Source: Vermamoeba vermiformis
Lineage: Eukaryota; Tubulinea; Echinamoebida
Direction: 5' to 3'
NCBI GenBank assembly: GCA_045837725.1
Contig: JBEWZL010000109.1
Location: forward strand, 62,001 to 126,000
DNA: 64,000 bases
In this document: positions 34,238 to 47,466 of the stretch, one piece after another
How the letters are laid out: every line of letters begins with the position of its first letter
How positions within the stretch are numbered: the stretch's first letter is position 1
Made by a program: the position numbers and the translations under genes
Notes under the pieces: generated by a model
Database searches by the model: none
What the model was told of the DNA's origin: nothing
What the model saw: only the letters and a program-made list of their open reading frames with translations

Positions 34238-35091
34238 ATGAACAATTCTATTCTCTATATCAATATTAACCCGCAAACAGCGCGATTGGGTCTGTTGCCC
34301 AGCGATCTGACCGAAACAATTAGCATTAACCTTGGGAGGCAACATCTTCGAAGTCAGTTCGACTCTACTCACTTCCAATAGCTTAGAGTTACGTAACATT
34401 ATCGAATACAATGCCTTAAAGTGTGGGCCGGTGACGATCGACATGTCAGACGTAGTTTCACCCGCTGGATTTGTGAAGGTGTTAGATTTACTCAATTTGC
34501 GGGAAAGAATTGACATGACACTGGAAGAAGCTTTTCAAGTAATGAAATTTGTTCAATACTACGATATGGTCCCGCTCCTCATGCTGCTAAGAACGGGTCT
34601 TAAAGCTCGCATTGAAGAACATCATGTTTGTGGCCTGATCGAATTCGCAAAGAAATTCAACGTTGACAGCGTCATGTCACAATGCCAACAGTACCTCAAA
34701 GACCGCACTAGAGCCTTATTGCAATCGCGACAGATTGAATTTGACAACGAGGAACTTTTGGCTCAGTTGATGGATCGAGATCTGATGATAGATCCAACTG
34801 AGGTTACTGAAAGCATCATCCGCTGGACTAAGAACAATCGTGGAACTACTAAAGGTAATGCTTTCAATTGAAATTTTATAGGACTATTCTTATTTATGAA
34901 ATTCCTCTTTCGTAGGCATTAGAACATCTCGATTATTGGAAGCGATACGCAATGCATTTGATGCCCCAGAATCAAGTAAGGACACTTATTTTCATAACGT
35001 TATCGAATATAATCTCATTATCCTATTATTATTAGGTGAAAAGAAAGATATGTGGAATCGAATGAATGAAGCGGATGAGATCGCTTTGTAA
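34238..35091 (+). CDS. BTB-BACK domain protein
   Basis: The chosen start MNNSILYININPQTARL joins LTLGGNIFEVSSTLLTSNSL across a 34-nt GT-AG intron (34290-34323) that corrects the frame. The result is a BTB fold whose next parts are LRNIIEYNALKCGPVTIDMS, FVKVLDLLNLRERIDM and FVQYYDMVPLLMLLRTGLK. A BACK-like helical part follows (CGLIEFAKKFNVDSVMSQCQ, LLAQLMDRDLMIDPTE, ESIIRWTKNN). Two further exons end NRMNEADEIAL. No Kelch or MATH domain is present. Such proteins often act as substrate adaptors for Cullin-3 ubiquitin ligases, which is inferred from the family, not shown here. Confidence 0.75.
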
Positions 35092-35174
35092 ACTCTTGTT
35101 TGTAAATAACTCTGTTATTATTATATAATTTGTGATATAAACTTACGTATTTGAATATTAATACCGCCGTTGGT

Positions 35175-38073
35175 TTATTTCTTTTCTTGCAATCGCTCGT
35201 TACACCTGTTGATGCGACTCTCCAACAGCGTGACATGCGCTGCCACGTCATTGCGCCCTGATTGCTGCAAGGCCGCGCGTGAGTCCTCGTAGATCTTCAG
35301 TGCGCGGTGGTAATCGCCCTGGCGGTACACGGTGTCTGCAAACAATGTGCGCACTTTGATGGTCTCGAGGCGATCAGCACCAACGGTCTCAGCCAAGATG
35401 TCGTGGGCCTTGGAGAAGTACTCTTCAGCCTGTGTGTGCTCATTCTTAGTAGCATGATAGACGCCGAGACTGCGATAAATATTTGCCGTCTCTGAAGACA
35501 CTAACGTTAATTACGCTGTAAGATTTAGTTCGCTTAAGTAGCTCACCTGAAGTGCGCGGGTTGGGACCAAACGTCGCTTTGTAAATGTTAAGTGCGCGTT
35601 CAAAGAGTGCTTTAGCTTCTTCAGGCTTATTGTAAGCATTCTTAACGACACCTAAGTTCATCAACACTGTGGCAATCTCGCGGTGATTGGGGTCATAAAT
35701 CTTCTCGACGATTTCAAGGGCCTTTTGGAAGCACTCCTCAGCTATGCATGAGTTAGCATTGCAAAAATATTAATGTAGCTGGCATCCCTACCTTTGTTAA
35801 TTCGTTTTTGTGACTGATAAAGATAACCTAAGTTGTTATATGACGTGGCAACTTGATTGTGCACTTCACCGTACATCTTTTTCTTTAACTCCAATGCCTC
35901 CAAGAACATTTTTTCAGCCTGACAATCGGTTAACACAACATTATAATCACTATTGACATATTGATTACCTCTTCGTATTTGCCCTTAGACGTGTAAATGC
36001 TGGCCAAGTTACCAGAGACGAGTGCGCGGAATGCAAACAGAGCCTCACCACCCTGTCATCCTATTGGTCAGTCACGATGCCACAATCAAGCTGTAGTTCA
36101 ACACACCTTGTCGCCAATAGAGAGTGCCTTGCGGTAATATTCTTCAGCTTTGTCGTCGTCCCCGAGTTCGGTGGACACAGTGCCAAGGTTGTTGTACACG
36201 GCACCGACTTCAATGCTCAATTCGCCGTACTCTTCGCGGTGCTTTTGAAGAGCCTATTGCGAAGATATGAGTTAGCGACGATATACTTGTTGGATACTAG
36301 CTGCGTACCTTGGTGTAGTAGTCCTTGGCAGCGATGAGATTGCCCGTGCGTTGACTCAACTGACCGAGCTTGACGAACACTTTGCCCTCGTCGTGCATGC
36401 CACTGCCGGTCTGCAGCTTCAAGGCCTGGTTGAAGATATGGCCGGCCTCATCATAGCGCGCGAGTTCCATGTTCATGTTGCCGAGTGTGAGGTACATGTC
36501 GCGCGCGGACTCGGACTTGGCGCCGTACAACTTGACGACATCTTGCACGGCCTCTTTCATCTTCTGCAAGCCCTTGTCAAAGTCTTTTTGCTTCAAGTAC
36601 ACTTGCGCCATTTGCTGCAAGATGTCAACGCGCAACAGGCCCGCTGACTTCTTGCCCGATTTTTCAGCTTTATTGCCACTCAGCACTGTCGTCACGTAGC
36701 CGTGGGCAATGTCATAGTGATCGAGTGCCTTTTCGTAGTCTTCTTGTGTCCTATAAGCGGTGGCAATGTTCAAGTGCAAATAGCCTGACAGCGAGAACAG
36801 CTCGTACATGCTGCTTTGATTCGCGGACATGACGTTCTTTTCGATAATATCAACGCCCTTATTAAAGGTATTGATAGCGTTTTTCAAGTTGCCTTGTGAC
36901 ATTTCAACAAATCCCTGTGGAAATAAATCAAAATAAATATCTTTGCCATAATTTTTTCACAGCAGATCTCGCCACTTTGATATTACCAACTGATTATAAG
37001 CCTCTGCATATAAATTGACAATAAGCTCTGGTGCTATTTTCTGTTTCTCGACGTGCTTGACATAATCGACTTTTTGCGCCAATATCTTTTGAGCAGTTTT
37101 CCAGTCCTCTTTGAACACACAGAACTGCGCGTACCGAGTGACAATGTCGAACATTTCCTCGAAATCAACGTCGATTAACTTGATCTTGGTCGCGAGTTCC
37201 ATTTGACGCTTGTACAGCCGTTCAACTTGCTCGTTCTTTTTCATGAACGCGTACAAATCAATCATGCTGCCGACTGTCTTGTTGATGGCTTGATACCGCT
37301 CGGAGTATTCTCTCGGACTCAATCGTTCGAACACTTCTAATGCCTCGGCAAAATAGTCCTCCGACACGTTCACTGGTGCCTCAGACAACAAATCCACGTT
37401 GGGATCTAATTTTGTGTCTGCTTTTTTCAAGCCTAGAATAAACTCATATCAATTGCTGCTTAGTCTATTAATATCTTACATGCAGCAAATACAGCTAATA
37501 ACTCTTCAGTGGTGCCGTTCCTAGAACAAAGTCAGATCTGGTAAAATGTTTTTTTTGGATCTAGTGTACTTACTCGGTACGTCCGCCAAATAGACCAGCA
37601 AATGCGATCAATGGAGCAGATGATACAGTTAATAGGGCAGCTGTCTTATAAGAGCTCACCGTTGTGCGCATTTGAGTGAACGCACGCGAGCAGATCTGTT
37701 GTAAAGGACTGTTCGTCACGTGAACATTTTTCTTCGGCTTAGTTGTGATGTTTTTGCATTTAGTGGTGTTGTACGACCGTCTGCTAGCACTTCTAACAAT
37801 GCTCTAATGAAAATAAAATTAGATCAAAAATTAAAAATAATCAGAGGCCAGTATATTTAATAAATGGCATTGGTCAATGGTATATATAGATTTATTCGCA
37901 TGAAAAAAATATTTAAAATTAATTGCTGGATTATTAAAGGTAAATTGTCACCGATCGGTTTGTAAACTCACGCTTTTGACAAGCAGCAATTAATTCAATT
38001 CAAAAATATTATTTGTACTATATTGTTGTTTAATTACCTTGGTCCCCAATCGTGTCAATTGTTGTACGTTCAT
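35175..38073 (-). CDS. Mitochondrial-targeted tetratricopeptide-repeat protein
   Basis: Exons join from MNVQQLTRLGTK at 38073 to NERLQEKK and TAA at 35175, about 640 residues. The N-terminus (TRLGTKSIVRSASRRSYNTT) is Arg/Ser-rich with no acids and looks like a mitochondrial presequence. A hydrophobic stretch follows (TAALLTVSSAPLIAFAGLFG). The rest is a long series of kinesin-light-chain-like TPRs: NLGTVSTELGDDDKAEEYYR, NNLGYLYQSQKRINKAEECF, MNLGVVKNAYNKPEEAKALF, RSLGVYHATKNEHTQAEEYF, FADTVYRQGDYHRALKIYED. A scaffold or assembly role in mitochondria is an inference. The specific family was not identified. Confidence 0.82.
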
Positions 38074-38553
38074 TTTTGACACGAGAAAATGATTTGGTTT
38101 GTATCTGTCACTCGTATTCAGTTTATTGATCAACGATGATTATAGCGACCAATATACACATTGTTAACCTCGAAATGAACTTTGAATTGCCCTTCGAACG
38201 GTGAAGAAGATAACGAGCTGAGATCGTGACATTGGCTTCTTTATTCTCCTGCACGGTTCGCCTTGCAAGCATTACTTCTATGGCCCATAAATTTATATAT
38301 CAATTGCAATTGCATAGTACAGCTCTCACGTTCTATGCCGGTCTCATGAATAATTTTTGGTAATTATTTGAATTAAATTGGTTTGACTTACGGTAAGTCT
38401 TAATCTCTCTCATCAAACCGAGTTATCTATCATTATGTCTCTACTAATATAGCGTTAATTAGGCCTGCAATCTGAGCGGAGCGTAAAATTTAACGAAGAT
38501 TTTGGCAATGATTAAATTTTAGCTCGAGAACACTAAATTTAATTAACCGCAGC
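38074..38553. promoter_or_regulatory. Divergent promoter region between TPR and PH-FHA genes
   Basis: 480 bp of AT-rich DNA between two divergent starts. It has no coding frame. A CAATTGCAATTGCAT stretch near 38302 is a small near-palindrome of unknown meaning. Confidence 0.4.
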
Positions 38554-40204
38554 ATGGAGTACACTAAAATCGACTTGGAAGACGGCAGCAATGCTGAACT
38601 GATCGATCTCAATCGTGCAGCAAGCACTCCAAACGCAGATTTGAAGTCTATCAAACGCGACACCCGTGACCTGCTTCGTCTGCTCGAATCATCGACTTCG
38701 CCTACTGTTGGTATTATAGACGTGTCGCACAGTGGCTGGGTATATCGCAAGAAACTCAACGGCGAATGGAAAAAATACTTTTGCCATCTGGATGGAAACC
38801 AATTGTACTTCTTTGACCATCCCGGCGTAAGTAACATTTTAACAATATTATACTATACTTGTGTGATATTTCCCGAATTTTTACTGAATTTTGAAGCGAA
38901 TTTGAACGCGGATCAAAATTGTACTAACGGTCGTTGTAGCAAGCTGAAAAGAAACACGCTATTTTGGACGTGATATTCGTCAAGTGGATGAAAAATGACG
39001 ATAGTATGGCTATGCCAAGCATTCTCAGCCAAACAATGTGGTCTGCGTTAGTGATCGCTTCTGGCCGAATTGTCCGCCTTGGATTTGAAGACGAAGAAGC
39101 ATCCAAAGGCTGGATGGCTGCTTTTGAACATATGCACCAATCACGCTACAACCCAGGTGAAATTACCGATAAAGAAGACTTGATTAAGGTGAGTTTGAAT
39201 GAGCAGCAAATATTGATCGGGACTGAATTCGAACTTTACAGGAAATTGAACCGTTGGTCGCTGAGACTGAACGCCTCAATGCCCTTCGCTGGCAAGCTAT
39301 TGTATCGTCTTTGAAGCAATCTGGTTTCTTTGCCGGCTCCGATACAGAGATCAGACAAAAGGTACGCAGATCAGTCTTGAAATTTATAGGCTAATTAGAG
39401 TCTTATTATAGGAAGGATACTTAGAGCTATTGCGCGTCAAAGACAAAGGCGGCAAGAGTCGCAAAAAGTTGTACGTAGTGCTGTTCAAGGACTACTTGTA
39501 CATGTTCAAGCTGCACATGCCCACCAAGTTGACGAGTCCGCCGTACTCAATCATTGCACTGACTGCCATCACTGCTATTGACAAGGGCCTCGAGGACAAG
39601 TAAGACATATACCCTGCTTAGTATTGTCACCAAAGACTCATGACCCTCGTGCAGCTTCATCATCCAAACTGTCACGCAAACATTCGACTTTTCTGCCAAG
39701 CACGATGTCGCAGTCGCTGAGTGGATCAATGCTATTAACAAGCTCAGACCTGCTGTGCACCGTACGTCATTCCATCACGCGTATGATGACTTCGTTAACT
39801 AATAATGCTCGTGAACAGAAAAAACAGAGCGCGTGCAAGTGGACACGAAGGGCTACACGTACTCAAAGCCCCTTGAAGGCCGCATGACACTCGTTGAAAT
39901 ACGCCCTGACAGCAGCAAGAGCAAGTCACACAAGATCAAAGGCTCTCGCGTTGTGATTGGTCGATCAAACTCGGCTGGTATTGCCCTCGAGGATCCCTAC
40001 GTGTCACGCAGTCACTGCAAGATCAAGGTCTCGAGCAAGAACATTCCATTCGTCGTGGACTTGGGCTCGAACAAAGGCACCAAATTGAACGGCACGAAGA
40101 TCACTAAAGCACCCCTCAAGCCTGGTGACGTCATCAAAGTCGGCAAGACCACTCTGACTTTCACTGTCAAAGACGCCGATACTATCTTCTCGATCAGGGA
40201 CTAA
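38554..40204 (+). CDS. PH-PH-FHA multidomain signalling protein
   Basis: Six exons join to about 430 residues. After an acidic start there is a PH domain: HSGWVYRKKLNGEWKKYFCH, LDGNQLYFFDHPG, LVIASGRIVRLGFEDEEAS with KGWMAAFEHM. A helical linker (VAETERLNALRWQAIVSSLK) leads to a second PH domain: EGYLELLRVKDKGGKSRKKL, YVVLFKDYLYMFKLHMP, AKHDVAVAEWINAINKL. The C-terminus is an FHA domain with its phosphothreonine-reading motifs intact: SRVVIGRSNSAGIALEDPYV, SRSHCKIKV, FVVDLGSNKGTKLNG. The protein would link phosphoinositide membranes to Thr-phosphorylated partners. No kinase, Rho-GAP or motor domain is attached. Confidence 0.85.
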
Positions 40205-40397
40205 GCAGCCAATTGGCTACGAGTGAGATCCGTCACTATTCTGTACTTTAACATTTCAATTTTGTCGATCGTAATGCAACTTCGGTTGTAAAGATCATTT
40301 TCATCTATTTTATAATAAATAAATGTTTATTCACATCATACTATTTACATTCGGTTACGCAGTTCGCGTGAGGAAGTATTTCAAAAATCACGCGGAT

Positions 40398-42427
40398 TTA
40401 AACAGCGTTGTTAGGGGCGTAGAGTTGACCATTGAACTCAGCACCAGCTTGTTGGTACATCGGGTTGTTGTTTGCACCGTCAATGGCTGGAGGAGCAGGG
40501 GCTTGGGCAGGAGCGTCAGCACGTGGCGCAAACTTCCAGACCAACAAACCAATCGCGACTGCAACAGCTGCAGCACCGACCACTGATACGACAACAGGCA
40601 CGACAATGCTGTCATTGCTGTCGTTGTTCGGAGTGGCAATTTGCTGGTCAGAAGGAGTGAGAGTGCTGGGAGTGATGATGACTGAGGGAGTGTTGGAGTT
40701 GATAGGGGAAGGCGTGACAACAGTGCTGTTGCAGGTCGAGTTGTTCGGCGAGAGACTCACGACCTGACATTGACCAGACCCCAAATCACAGACACCAATG
40801 TTGCAGTTGTCAGACAAGTGCGAGCAGACCTTCAACTTGCATTGATTGTTGCAGCAGTCATTGTCGACTTTGTTGCCGTCATCACACTCCTCGTTGTCTT
40901 GCTTGATGCCATCACCGCAGAAAGCTGCACGAACAAGCGTTAGATATCAGCGCCATCGAGCAGTACTATGCTATACTTACGAACAATAGGCACGCAGTCA
41001 GGAGTGGTAGCGTTGTTACCGCAAATACAGGTGTTACCGCAGCCGCAGAAACCAACACCGTTGCAGTCATTGGGGCACGAGGACTGAGGACCGCCACTGC
41101 AGATCAAAGGAGTGACGCGGTTGAGCACAGTTTGGAGCTCAGAGAAGCTGGGCGAGAGGAGTGCCAAGTCATCAGAGGTAGCAATTTCACGGAGTTGAGG
41201 CAAGTCCAGATTTCCAACTGCAATAGTCACAATGACAACACCATTGGCCTTCAATCGATCAGCCACACCAATAGGCTCAATACCCATATTGTTCTACAGC
41301 AAACATTAAAAGATTGGCCAAAGAAATAAAGATTTTGTTGCGTGCGTACCTCACCGTCACCAATCACCAAGATGAACTTGGTGACATTAGCACGACCACC
41401 GTCTTGCAATACTTTTTCAGCCTCTTCAAGACCCTCACCGAGAGCGGTGTACGAGTCAATTTTGACCATGTTGTCGAGTGCATTGAGTGCGGCTTGAGCA
41501 TCACCAGTCAATCCAATTTCGCGATGGGTGTAGTTGCTGAATTGAACGATGCCGACGTGAGTTGATTCGCCGATGTTGAGGAAGGTCAAAATATCACGAG
41601 TGAATGACAACAATTGGCCCCACTCGCCCTCTTCCACACTGATGGAGTACGAAGAGTCCAACAACAAAACGAGATCCATCACCCTGAACGCGAAAAGTCA
41701 GCAAATTATTCGCATATCTGCAATGACTAGTCAACTAACTTACTTTCTGCATGTAACGGTACCAGTGCACTCGGCAGGGGCGACAAACAACGCTGGATCC
41801 GGTTCTTCAACTACCACATTGCTCAACACAAAATCTTTGCCAGTTACTCCGTTGCTGTCAATCACTTGGAAGCGATACAATGCACCAGTAGAATCGATGA
41901 ACAATCGAACTACGAATGAAGCGGTCTGTGTGTTCGAGTATACTGTGCAGGGTGTAGTGGATTCGGAACCAACTCTGACTTGGCTGTCAATGTGTGCGCA
42001 GTCTTGCGATGAACCAATATAGGCCGAAGAGTTGGTCGTGAACAGAATGGGCTGCGCATCTTCGTAGAATGACGCGTCACACGAGTCACAAATAAAACTC
42101 TTTTGGTGCTAAAACTCAAAATATCAGAACGAATTTTATTAAACGTCTTATCTCGGATCTAAACCACCGCTACAGAACTAGACGTACCTTATTATAATCA
42201 ATAATCTCCGTAATATTGTGTCCGCCGCTCAAAGCGACATCCAATCTTTGCACGCCGTTGTTGTAGTTGTAGTAGATAGTACCAGTCGCCGCCACACTGT
42301 CAAAATATCCATCAAAATGTGCTTGAAATGCACTGGGCAGTGTTGGCATTGCATTTTGCAGCTGATCTGCGCGTACAATGTTAGATCCAAGCAGGATCGT
42401 CAAAAGAAGTAGTGAAAATGCTCGCAT
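40398..42427 (-). CDS. Type I vWA-domain adhesion receptor with NPxY-type tail (Sib-like)
   Basis: The start MRAFSLLLLTILLGSNIVRA is a signal peptide. A Cys-containing N-terminal domain follows (FDSVAATGTIYYNYNNGVQR, HQKSFICDSCDASFYEDAQP) that resembles ependymin/LolA-like lipid-binding folds. The vWA domain has a complete MIDAS: DLVLLLDSSYSISVEEGEW, the Thr in IDSYTALGEGL and the Asp in ILVIGDGE. Cys-rich modules come next (PNDCNGVGFCGCGNTCICGN and CGDGIKQDNEECDDGNKVDN, a DUF4215-type repeat), then a Ser/Thr/Pro stalk. A transmembrane helix (SIVVPVVVSVVGAAAVAVAI) leads to a short cytosolic tail with NNPMYQQAG. NPxY motifs bind talin-type PTB domains. The order is like Dictyostelium SibA, an integrin-beta-like adhesion receptor. 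About 580 residues. Confidence 0.85.
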
Positions 42428-42956
42428 GTGGGGGTAATAGAAATAAATATAATGTGCTCTAAACGACTAAATTAATTAAATCACCCACAAGAGCTGTGTT
42501 GGTTTCGGTTTGGTTGTGTTAATGAACGAGTCAAAAATAATTGTTATGCAGCCAGGTCCGCAATCTTTGTCAGACTAATTTTGATTAGATTTCATATGCA
42601 AACCGAAAGTAATTCTATAAAGCGTGCGTAGAAACACACAATTACAAAGCAAGAACGACGAATTTCACCGAAAGGTAATAATGGAGATAAGCGAAGGAAA
42701 TTTCAACAAATTTGCCGCAAATTAACTGCGAGTGTGCTTTGCTCTTGCAAGGTATTTTACTCGCATGTAGCGCTGTTAACTTTCGTACAATTTTCTTTAT
42801 TTGCCAAATCGCTATTTATAATTTTTAATTAAAAACTCACGTGTTGGTAGCGGATCCAGATCTGACACCGTTGTTCTTCTAGCAAGGCGTAGTATATGGT
42901 ACAAAAAAAAACAAAAAGTAGCAGTGAAATAACTAAGTTAATAGCGCTTATCGAAC
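42428..42956. other. Intergenic, upstream of the vWA receptor gene
   Basis: 529 bp of AT-rich DNA between the receptor start and the end of the next minus-strand gene. I see no coding frame or repeat; it should hold the receptor promoter and the upstream gene's 3' UTR. Confidence 0.4.
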
Positions 42957-44449
42957 TTAGTCCTGGAAGGCAATGTTGTTCAAGCCACCAATGCTCGTGA
43001 TGCGTGACTCGATGGATTGATCCAGTTTGTTGACTTGTGCCTTAATTTTCTCCGCGGAATAGGTATACTTTTCGAGCTTTGCCCGTCGTTCCTCCTACAA
43101 CAAAGTAGTTAGTCATAGGTTTCTAAGTCGTAGGTCGGATCCACACAACGTACCATGGAGACGTCTTCATCGTCGTAAATCAAGTTGAATTGAGGCTCAG
43201 CCTTCTCAGTCGGAGCTGGCTGTTGCGTAGGTGTGGGATAAGGATAGCCTACGAACAAGAACCATTTAACAATCATTATTCGGTACTTACGAACTCCTCA
43301 TCAGAGGTGCAGGTGTTCATTATTATGTTACTAAATAACACAATTAACGTGCACAAATAAATCGTTATGAAGTGATTTGTACTCCCTGCGCAGGTGCACT
43401 CTGACGAGTATTGTTATTGAACACCTACCTTGTGGTTGAGCACCTGCGATTGGAAACAGCGGTTGTGGCGGTCCTGCTGGCGGCATTCCCATTGGCACGT
43501 GTGCGCCATAGCCAGGAGGTGGGATGCCCATACCAGGAGCCATCGGAGGCATTCCTGGAGGCATTCCTGGAGGCATTCCTGGGGGCATGCCTGGTCCGGG
43601 CATGGGGGGCATGCCAGGGCCCATCGGTGGCATTCCCATCGGACCCGGTGGCATGCCGTAGCCTGGCGGGTAAATAGGGCGGCATACCAGGGGCACCCAT
43701 GAATGGTCTGTTATGCGTGTTAGCAGTGCTGTACATTAGGCGCGAAGAATAAGTTGAGTGCACGTACGGGTAACCCATTGGCGGGGCACCATAAGGAGGC
43801 AGGCCAGCAGGGACTTGTGCGACGGGAGCTGCGTCTAACTTGCGCTTCTTGGCAGCAGGCTCTGTAGTTAAGATGAAATGATCAATTTCAAGCGCGAGAC
43901 TCGAAGGAGATGCGACGTAACGTACCTTCAGTTGGAATGCCTGCCATTCCGAGAATATCTGTTTTGATTGAGTCTTTGCCAGGTATAGCGTTAGGTACCC
44001 TATTAAGGTGTTAATATTCGGCCGAATAGAAGCGAGGATAAGACTTACTTGTTGACTGTTTGTTTATGGACTTGGAAGACGTGGATGACCATGCCACCGA
44101 CTGAAGCAAGCTTCTTCTTGCATACTGTACATTTAAAGTGTTTTGCTTTTTGATGTTGAATTAAATCTGACTCGGAAGTAAATGGTCGATCGCAGTACCT
44201 TTAAAATAATAAAAAATAATCGTTAGAAAAATTCTATAAATACTTTAAAGCCCTCCAATCCAATGTGCCGTACCAGCAAAATAAGGAGTCATTTTTCTTC
44301 TTTTTTCTCTTTCGTTTCTTTCTGTTTCCGTCGGATTCACTCCAGTCTTCAGATTTCTCGTCGTTTTGGTCATTTGTCGTATCTTGAGTGTCCTCATTAC
44401 CCGTAATGTTCGAGTCCGTATTCTGTACTGAATTGTCGTCTGCGTCCAT
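42957..44449 (-). CDS. BuGZ/ZNF207-like C2H2 zinc-finger protein
   Basis: An acidic/basic start ([14 protein letters not shown]..., then [11 protein letters not shown]) leads to the two paired fingers of this family: [19 protein letters not shown] with [19 protein letters not shown], then [37 protein letters not shown] is the hallmark that follows in human ZNF207 and plant SUF4. A proline-rich part with GMPPGMPP repeats and a C-terminal [20 protein letters not shown] complete the match. ZNF207 binds BUB3, spindle microtubules and splicing factors. Within the proline region the frame changes near 43675; a 25-nt GT-AG stretch (43663-43687) would join GAPG to YGMPPGPM cleanly. About 300 residues over roughly seven exons. 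Confidence 0.85.
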
Positions 44450-44716
44450 GTTTGCGTTGTTCTGCAGTTGTCACGGATCGAAGGCGACAAGAAAAGTAAA
44501 ATTAAAACTTCTCGCGAGCGTTTTGACTGTCCACGTCAAATTCTTAGCATGGATATCGAAGGCGATAAAATGCAATTATTTGCAAAGCTAAAATAGATAA
44601 TATAAAGGTTACGGCGTGTTGTCGATCAAGATGATCTGGATTGTTTTTTTGATTAATTTATAATCGTTTATTCGCGTTAAAATTATTTACAGACGAAGAA
44701 GTACCAGGACTATGTT

Positions 44717-45103
44717 TTATTCCGCGTCGAGGTCGATGTCGAGACCGTCGTCAGGCAAGCCGATTTGAGATGCCAGTTCGGGATTTTGACGGAGTTCCTC
44801 CATAGCTTGCTCTCCATTAACTAGAGCACGCTTCAAGGGGAAAATAAGCAAAAATGCCGCAGTTGATAGAATCCATATTAAATTGCTTCCAATTTTGAAT
44901 CCAATGAAAGCGAATTTAAATGTGTTTCTCAACACTGTGTTAAAATTGTTTCTGAATACGCCAGGGATTAAATAGGCTCCAATATTTTTAAGGCCACTGA
45001 CTGGCTTCTTCTTGGGCTTCAAGTCCTCTTCCTCCTCTGATGTGGATTCTTCTTCGCTGTAATCTGACTCGGAGTCATCGGCGTATTCCTTGACCTTAGG
45101 CAT
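44717..45103 (-). CDS. TOM22-like mitochondrial import receptor subunit
   Basis: A single exon of 128 residues. The layout is that of TOM22: an acidic, Ser/Glu-rich cytosolic N-terminus (DDSESDYSEEESTSEEEED), a basic and amphipathic part (RNNFNTVLRNTFKFAFIGFK), one transmembrane helix (IGSNLIWILSTAAFLLIFPL with the conserved Pro near its end) and a short acidic intermembrane tail (RQNPELASQIGLPDDGLDID). TOM22 is the central receptor and organiser of the TOM complex. Its lack of introns is unusual here. Confidence 0.85.
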   Translation of the reverse strand: MPKVKEYADDSESDYSEEESTSEEEEDLKPKKKPVSGLKNIGAYLIPGVFRNNFNTVLRNTFKFAFIGFKIGSNLIWILSTAAFLLIFPLKRALVNGEQAMEELRQNPELASQIGLPDDGLDIDLDAE

Positions 45104-45565
45104 TATATAATATTTTTATATACGAGTTGTGGTTGTATTGACTTGTGTATGTGCAATCAACTCGCAACAAAAACAATTTGCGTAAATAATTGCAGTTGAG
45201 TTCACTCGGCCATCGCGCGGGGCAAAATGAACGCACCCGCTGCTTATTGACATTTGCAGATATAGCATTTATATGCGTATTAATGGTGGTTGCTACGATT
45301 TCAGTGGCTCGCAAACTTTTCAATAGATCCAGCGGCAGATCTAAGTGGATTTGCGTTAAATTTGCTAAGAAGCAAATCTTCTGCCGCTTTAGCGATCTTA
45401 CATTATGCAACATTGCTGTCGGCCAGGTGCTATTGTATTAAATTTCGTTCTCTTTGACAAGTACATTTCGATTTGAATTGATTTTTAACTTTACATATTA
45501 TTTTATGAAAACAGCGGCAGGATCTGACTCCAGTTCAAAGGTATTCTGATCAAATGGATCCTCTT
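45104..45565. other. Intergenic region upstream of TOM22, with a weak plus-strand membrane frame
   Basis: On the plus strand a frame near 45255-45440 encodes one hydrophobic stretch (DIAFICVLMVVATISVARKL) followed by a basic part, ending at TAA about 45440. It has no in-frame upstream ATG except MVVATISVARKL, so a tiny membrane protein is possible but unproven. The remainder is AT-rich and probably holds the TOM22 promoter and the PP2A 3' end. Confidence 0.3.
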
Positions 45566-47205
<1,640 letters not shown>

Positions 47206-47466
47206 TCTCGGCTGTCGTTATTCGAATCGGATTATAAAAATAATGTACAAAATTGACCGAATGAGGTGCTTATTCGCTATACAAAAAGAAGTTTGATGGC
47301 GGAGATTGAAGCGAGCAATTTTTGCTTGGCGCATTTTTTTAGCGGCCTCGAAATATGACTGAAAATTATGATACAACTCTAAAAAATTGGTCTTCGAAAG
47401 AGTGACTATGCGATATGTATGTAGACGTAGCTGGTTTACGCAATGATGTTTTATTTATACAAGATC

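Noticed and set aside
43425-43778. Arg/His/Asn-rich and His/Trp-rich frames across the BuGZ proline region
   Set aside because: These are out-of-frame readings of the GMPP repeats.
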